Assembly: GCA_964547995.1 (NCBI GenBank)
Contig: CAZJRB010000179.1
Span: forward strand, 1 to 9,318
DNA from: CAZJRB01 sp964547995
GTDB taxonomy: Bacteria; Planctomycetota; Planctomycetia; Pirellulales; Thermoguttaceae
Reading direction: 5' to 3'
Length of the DNA: 9,318 nt
Made by a program: the position numbers and the translations under genes. The stretch's first letter is position 1; every line of letters begins with the position of its first letter. Below, in pieces: positions 5,795-9,318 of this stretch. The notes beneath the pieces are model-generated. The model was not told the origin of the DNA. It did not search any database and worked only from the letters and a program-made list of their open reading frames with translations.

Positions 5795-7041
5795 CAGTCT
5801 TCTATGCTCTCGATCTTCGCCACCCAGCACGTTCCCCGGACGAATTCGCTCTGGCCGACGCCGTTGATCGGCCGGGTGTCGTTGAGGAGATGGAGCAGGC
5901 CGCGGAGGCGTTCCCGCTCGAACAGATCGCGGACGGTCTGCGATACGGCGATTTCGGTTTTGCGGAGCGGGTGGTAGGAGAACGCGGCGGCGTGGAAGTG
6001 GCCTTGGAGTGAAGTTTCGGTGGCCAGAGGTCGCAGGGACTCGGCCATTGCCGGGTTATGCCCTCGCGCGGCGATCCCGGCAACCAGCGCGACTTCCGAG
6101 GTAAACACCCGCTGGGAGGTGAACTTGATCCAGTCGCGGATTTGGGGAAAGTCGAAAGGTGTTGGGTCGCCGGCGGCCGCCGCTGCGACGGGCGATTTCT
6201 GAAGCGACGCCCCGACCAGCCCGTCGATCTCCGCTGCCATGACCAATGCGACCGTCTCGCTCTCGGCCGCCGCAAGGCATTGTTCGACGAGTTCCGACAT
6301 GGGAACCGAGCAACCGCTGCGGGCCTGAAAGGATACGGTGGTGTCGAGTTCCCCTTCACAAATCAGGCAGTGCAACACCTGAAGGCTCGGGACGAAATTG
6401 CCGCGGGCGGTCAGGTAATCGGGTACGTTGCCGTGGCCGGTCGGCAGAAACGCCACCGCCCCATCGACGGCGACGAAATCGCCGAACCGGTCATGGCAGT
6501 CGGCGAAATCCCGGCCGGGCGCCCCGATCCCCACAGCGAATACCCCTTGCGGAAAGTCGACCGGGCGGCAATCGTTTTCCCGGTATGCTGCCGTGGCGGT
6601 TGCCGACGGATTGCCCAATACGCGGCAACGAGGCGCCTCCCCGGGCGACGGGCGGCGAATCTCGTACTCGGCGGTCTCCGTTTCGAGCGTGCGGGCGAGC
6701 TGCCCGGTATCGGCCGCCGGGGGTTCCGTTTTCGGGGGTTCTTCGGCACTGACGAGGAGGCTCAGGCCCATCGTGTCGAACACTTCTGCGACGAACTCCG
6801 AGGGTTTAGTTACCAAGAGTCTCCCGTCGATGCCGACGAGTTGTTTGTGGAACTTCAGCAGCACGCGAATTCCGGCCGACGAAACGAAATCGACCTCCGC
6901 CATGTTCAGGGTGATGTGGTGGTGTCCTTCGCGGACCGACTCGGAGATGGCCGATTCGACGTGATCGGCCCACAGGGCGTCGAGCCGTCCGGCCAGCCGC
7001 AATTCCAAAACCCCGCCTTGCTGTCGCTTGGTGATTTGCAT
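5794..7041 (-). CDS. STAS-domain protein with uncharacterised C-terminal region
   Basis: This 415-aa protein appears cytoplasmic, since no signal peptide or membrane helix is visible. Residues 1 to about 98 match a STAS domain of the anti-sigma-factor-antagonist type. They include the segment MAEVDFVSSAGIRVLL, where Ser55 aligns with the serine phosphorylated in SpoIIAA. A Pro/Glu-rich linker (about 99-137) leads to a C-terminal region of roughly 280 residues that I do not recognise. Notable segments there are GVFAVGIGAPGRDFADC (166-182), YLPT followed by NVPDYL (around 199-210), and a Cys pair in LHCLICEG (223-230). The start codon directly abuts the stop of the substrate-binding protein gene (TAGATG), so the two are translationally linked. 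Position inside an ABC operon suggests a role in controlling the transporter, by analogy with the STAS protein MlaB, which binds the ATPase of the Mla transporter. A signalling role unrelated to transport remains possible. Confidence 0.8.
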   Translation of the reverse strand: MQITKRQQGGVLELRLAGRLDALWADHVESAISESVREGHHHITLNMAEVDFVSSAGIRVLLKFHKQLVGIDGRLLVTKPSEFVAEVFDTMGLSLLVSAEEPPKTEPPAADTGQLARTLETETAEYEIRRPSPGEAPRCRVLGNPSATATAAYRENDCRPVDFPQGVFAVGIGAPGRDFADCHDRFGDFVAVDGAVAFLPTGHGNVPDYLTARGNFVPSLQVLHCLICEGELDTTVSFQARSGCSVPMSELVEQCLAAAESETVALVMAAEIDGLVGASLQKSPVAAAAAGDPTPFDFPQIRDWIKFTSQRVFTSEVALVAGIAARGHNPAMAESLRPLATETSLQGHFHAAAFSYHPLRKTEIAVSQTVRDLFERERLRGLLHLLNDTRPINGVGQSEFVRGTCWVAKIESIED

Positions 7042-8121
7042 CTATTTGGCCACCTTGGGCTGTTCGGTTCGGTGAGTTCCCTTCTCGTCGCAGACGATGT
7101 CGGCACGCTCGAGCATCTCCGGTGAAATTCTCCACGGGTCCTTGAGGCCGCGGAGCGCCAGGACGTTGATGGCGAGTTTCTCGGGCACGACGTCTTCGAC
7201 GGGCATCTTGGCCATGTCGTCGCCGCCGAGGACCTTGGCGGCCATCTCGCCGGCAATCAATCCGACCTCGCGGTAGTTTGCCCCGAGGGCCATCAGGATG
7301 CCGTTTTCCAGGTTGTCGGGGCCGTGGGTGATGATGGGAATGCGGCCCTTGCGCCCGGCGGCAACCAGGGCGTCGATCGCCAGCTCGACGGTGTTGTCGC
7401 CGCCGATCCAGATCACCTCGACCCCGCGGCTGACCAGCGAGTTGGCGGCGTCGGGTACGTCGGATGATTTGTCCACGGTGGCTTCGAGCAGTTCGATTCC
7501 CAACTCGTCGCATATTTTGCGGGCCTTGATGGTGCAGGCCTCGGAACACGCTTCCGCCGGATTCCACACGACGCCGACGGTCTTCAACCCCGGAAAGACA
7601 TCCTTCTTGACGAGCCGGAACAGCAACTCGACCGGCTGGAACGTACCGATTCCGGCCAGGTGCGGCGGGTGATCAAGCGGATTGTCGCGATTGATACCGA
7701 CACCGGCGCCGAACGGATCGGTGACTGCGCAAAAGACGTGCTTGCACTTCCCCTCCGCGTTAGCCCGGGCGACGGCCTGGAGACACGGCGTGCTCGCCGT
7801 CATCACCAAGTCGTATCGCCCGTCGGTGATTTCCTTCGCGATGTTCGCCGCGATGGGTATTTCGTTTTGGGCGTCGTAGATCCTCAGGGCGATGGTCTCG
7901 TCGGCCACGTAGCCGTGCCGGGCAAGGCCGTCGATCATCCCGTCGACCGCCGCGTCGAGCAAGGGCCTCGTCGAGTATTTCAGCACGGCCACCTGTGGCA
8001 TGCCCTTTTTGCGGCGCTGCAAATCGGACAGAAGCAGAAACGCGGACGCCGCGCAGATCAAGGTGATGCCCAGCGCGAGCCGCTTGACAATGAGCCACGC
8101 TTTTTCTGCAGAATTCGCCAT
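7042..8121 (-). CDS. ABC transporter substrate-binding protein (ABC_sub_bind, COG2984-like)
   Basis: This 359-aa protein should capture the transported solute outside the cytoplasm and deliver it to the permease. A hydrophobic helix at about 14-32 is followed by QRRKKG. There is no clear AxA cleavage site, and Cys23 is preceded by Ile, so it does not fit a lipobox; the helix is probably an uncleaved membrane anchor. The mature part (about 43-345) has the two-lobed periplasmic-binding-protein pattern of the family. Visible landmarks are VAVLKYSTRPLLDAAVDG (44-61), DLVMTASTPCLQAVARA (104-120), the CAVTDPFGAG segment (131-140), VGVVWNP (182-188) and the VEVIWIGGDN segment (234-243). It is the first gene of the operon, with the other transporter subunits downstream. 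Relatives include TrpX-type proteins linked to aromatic amino acid uptake, but binding residues do not allow a substrate call. No strong Shine-Dalgarno sequence is seen before ATG 8121. Confidence 0.9.
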   Translation of the reverse strand: MANSAEKAWLIVKRLALGITLICAASAFLLLSDLQRRKKGMPQVAVLKYSTRPLLDAAVDGMIDGLARHGYVADETIALRIYDAQNEIPIAANIAKEITDGRYDLVMTASTPCLQAVARANAEGKCKHVFCAVTDPFGAGVGINRDNPLDHPPHLAGIGTFQPVELLFRLVKKDVFPGLKTVGVVWNPAEACSEACTIKARKICDELGIELLEATVDKSSDVPDAANSLVSRGVEVIWIGGDNTVELAIDALVAAGRKGRIPIITHGPDNLENGILMALGANYREVGLIAGEMAAKVLGGDDMAKMPVEDVVPEKLAINVLALRGLKDPWRISPEMLERADIVCDEKGTHRTEQPKVAK

Positions 8122-8577
8122 CGGTGTGCCCGATCGTCGTTAGCCGGTGATTTCGCGAATGATTTCCAAGAGCCGCTACGGCACGTTTTGTAACCGGCTT
8201 CGATGCAGCAAGGAAATTCGGTGGCCGTTCAGACCCCGGCCCATACCGGGAACCAGCCTGAACGACACAAAGATGAGCTTAGCAAGGATCGCGACGATTG
8301 CAAGCGATTTTCCCCCCCGGAATTCTTAATTCTTCCCGAAATTGGCTCTGGGGAGACAGTTTACAGTCAACGCAGTGAACGGGACAAAGCCGTCGCTGAT
8401 TTCAGGGTTGCTATGATACCACGCCCCCGGCACTTCGCAGCCAAGTGTCACCCACTGCGGGCGACGGCGGGTGGTGGATGATGGAAGTGGTTGTCGCCCC
8501 AGCCGTTGTCCGGTATTATGGAAATTTGTGCTCCTGCATTACCGAATCTCCCCGCCTGAGCCGTCATTCCGGGAAAT
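8122..8577. other. Divergent intergenic region
   Basis: These 456 bp separate the leftward ABC operon from the rightward partial gene. The region holds a candidate rightward promoter (8491-8519) and a small hairpin (8235-8239 with 8246-8250, CCCGG/CCGGG). No convincing leftward promoter was found: TTGACT on the minus strand (8370-8365) has no suitable -10 at the right spacing. The TATCAT on the minus strand (8418-8413) has no good -35. Short ORFs across the region show no recognisable protein features. No T-box or known riboswitch was recognised by eye. Confidence 0.5.
8491..8519 (+). promoter_or_regulatory. Candidate sigma70-type promoter for the glycoside-hydrolase-like gene
   Basis: TTGTCG (8491-8496, 4 of 6) is followed after 17 nt by TATTAT (8514-8519, 5 of 6). 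Transcription would start near 8526 and give a leader of about 50 nt before the ATG at 8578. Position, spacing and strand all fit the downstream gene. Confidence 0.5.
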
Positions 8578-9318
8578 ATGTTTGCACTCCGTCGACACGT
8601 TATTTTACCGGTTGCGCTGATTGGCGGACTGGCGATCGCGGCCGATCGACCGCCGATCCATTCGGCCCCTGCGACTCCAGAGGAAGTGTTGAACCATCAT
8701 TTGGTTCGCCCGGCCGACCTCGGTCCGGCAGTGACCGAAGAAGGCCATGTTCCCTTGGCGCGCTGGCGTGATCATGAAGATGCGGTCGAGGGTTGGGATT
8801 GGTCGTTGCCGCCGGGTGTGACGGCAGTGCCGGATTCCGGCTTGATCTTTGGCCGTCGCGAGCGACGAACGTTTCCCGGAAACAAGCTGCACGACGTGGT
8901 GGTTTTCTGGCGCGACGTGGAACCAGAGGAAGGGCGGTTCGAATTCGGTGAACTGCGCAAGCGGCTTGCCGATCTGCCCGAGGGCATCAGCGGATATCGA
9001 TTCCATTTCTATGCCACGGTGGGCTACCGCGAAAGCAAAGGGCAACGCAACCGGGTTGCGCCTCAGTGGCTTGAGAAGTACGACATCCCGCTGATCGATA
9101 TGACCGGCGTGGAGGGCCGCTTCCGCCTGTTCAACTATCCGATCTGGGAGCCACGGTATCACGAGCGATATCTGCGCGTTGTGGATGCGCTGGGCAAGAG
9201 CGGTATCCCGAAACTCGACACGCTGAAAATCGTCTACGTGGGGGCGATCTCCAAGAGTTGGGGCGAGGAATTGTACATCCCGCGCGACGTGGGCGTGTGG
9301 TGCGAAGAGAACGTCGGG
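8578..9318 (+). CDS. Secreted glycoside-hydrolase-like protein, N-terminal part (runs off window)
   Basis: The frame is open from ATG 8578 to the window end, giving 247 residues with no stop, so the gene is truncated by the window and not broken. Residues 1-21 form a Sec signal peptide (MFALRRH, then a hydrophobic core) with likely cleavage after Ala19-Ile-Ala21. The segment FWRDVEPEEGRFEF (110-123) is the hallmark early-barrel motif of many TIM-barrel glycoside hydrolases, such as beta-galactosidase-like families. It is followed by GYRFHFYATVG (139-149), APQWL (161-165), and an IVYVGAISKSWGEEL segment (218-232) where the barrel would place a strand ending near Glu230-Glu231. The family and the catalytic acids cannot be fixed from half a protein. 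The upstream site GGGA is weak, but the signal peptide supports the start. It may take part in polysaccharide breakdown alongside the sulfatases, which is inference. Confidence 0.75.
   Translation, partial: MFALRRHVILPVALIGGLAIAADRPPIHSAPATPEEVLNHHLVRPADLGPAVTEEGHVPLARWRDHEDAVEGWDWSLPPGVTAVPDSGLIFGRRERRTFPGNKLHDVVVFWRDVEPEEGRFEFGELRKRLADLPEGISGYRFHFYATVGYRESKGQRNRVAPQWLEKYDIPLIDMTGVEGRFRLFNYPIWEPRYHERYLRVVDALGKSGIPKLDTLKIVYVGAISKSWGEELYIPRDVGVWCEENVG

Noticed and set aside
6058..7125. 355-aa plus-strand ORF opposite the STAS gene
   Set aside because: It spans the junction of two real minus-strand genes and has no domain features.
8188..8332. Minus-strand frame encoding a hydrophobic stretch (LAIVAILAKLIFVSF) upstream of the ABC operon
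   Set aside because: It resembles a membrane helix, but no ATG, GTG or TTG start precedes the hydrophobic part after the in-frame stop, and the rest is featureless.
8365..8370. TTGACT on the minus strand as a -35 box for the ABC operon
   Set aside because: No acceptable -10 hexamer occurs at 16-18 nt spacing.

Overview
The window looks like a chromosomal segment from a GC-rich member of the Planctomycetota, probably Pirellulales-like. This is inferred from two exported formylglycine-type sulfatases in tandem, twin-arginine and Sec signal peptides, lysine/arginine-rich protein C-termini, intergenic palindromes of a planctomycete style, and long antisense ORFs typical of high-GC DNA. No rRNA or other taxonomic marker is present, so the assignment is tentative.

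Left part (1-3336, plus strand). A terminator-like hairpin (21-43) and a 70-bp nested inverted repeat (54-123) are followed by a candidate promoter (238-266). Next come two sulfatase genes: a Sec-exported 505-aa enzyme (353-1870) and a 450-aa enzyme with a twin-arginine-like signal (1984-3336). Only 113 bp separate them, so they may be co-transcribed. A 15-codon upstream ORF (309-356) overlaps the first sulfatase start as ATGA and could be a leader. Both enzymes have the Cys-x-Pro-x-Arg motif, so they need a formylglycine-generating maturase that is not encoded here.

Centre (3560-8121, minus strand). A compact four-gene operon reads right to left. It starts with a membrane-anchored substrate-binding protein of the ABC_sub_bind type (COG2984). 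A 415-aa protein follows, with an N-terminal STAS domain and a C-terminal region I do not recognise. A permease (COG4120-like) with an unusually large soluble insertion comes next, and the matching ATPase (COG1101-like) is last. Junctions are tight: TAG/ATG abutting, then 103 bp containing short tandem repeats, then an 8-nt overlap. The core resembles the family that includes the proposed TrpXYZ amino-acid transporters of Firmicutes, but the substrate here is unknown. The STAS protein inside the operon and the roughly 165-residue permease insertion are the two most novel points. Together they suggest a transporter variant with built-in regulation.

Right part (8122-9318). A 456-bp divergent intergenic region carries a good sigma70-like promoter (8491-8519). 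It reads into a plus-strand gene that runs off the window end (8578 onward). That gene encodes a secreted protein resembling the N-terminal half of a TIM-barrel glycoside hydrolase. It could belong with the sulfatases in polysaccharide use, but the ABC operon separates them and no direct link is visible.
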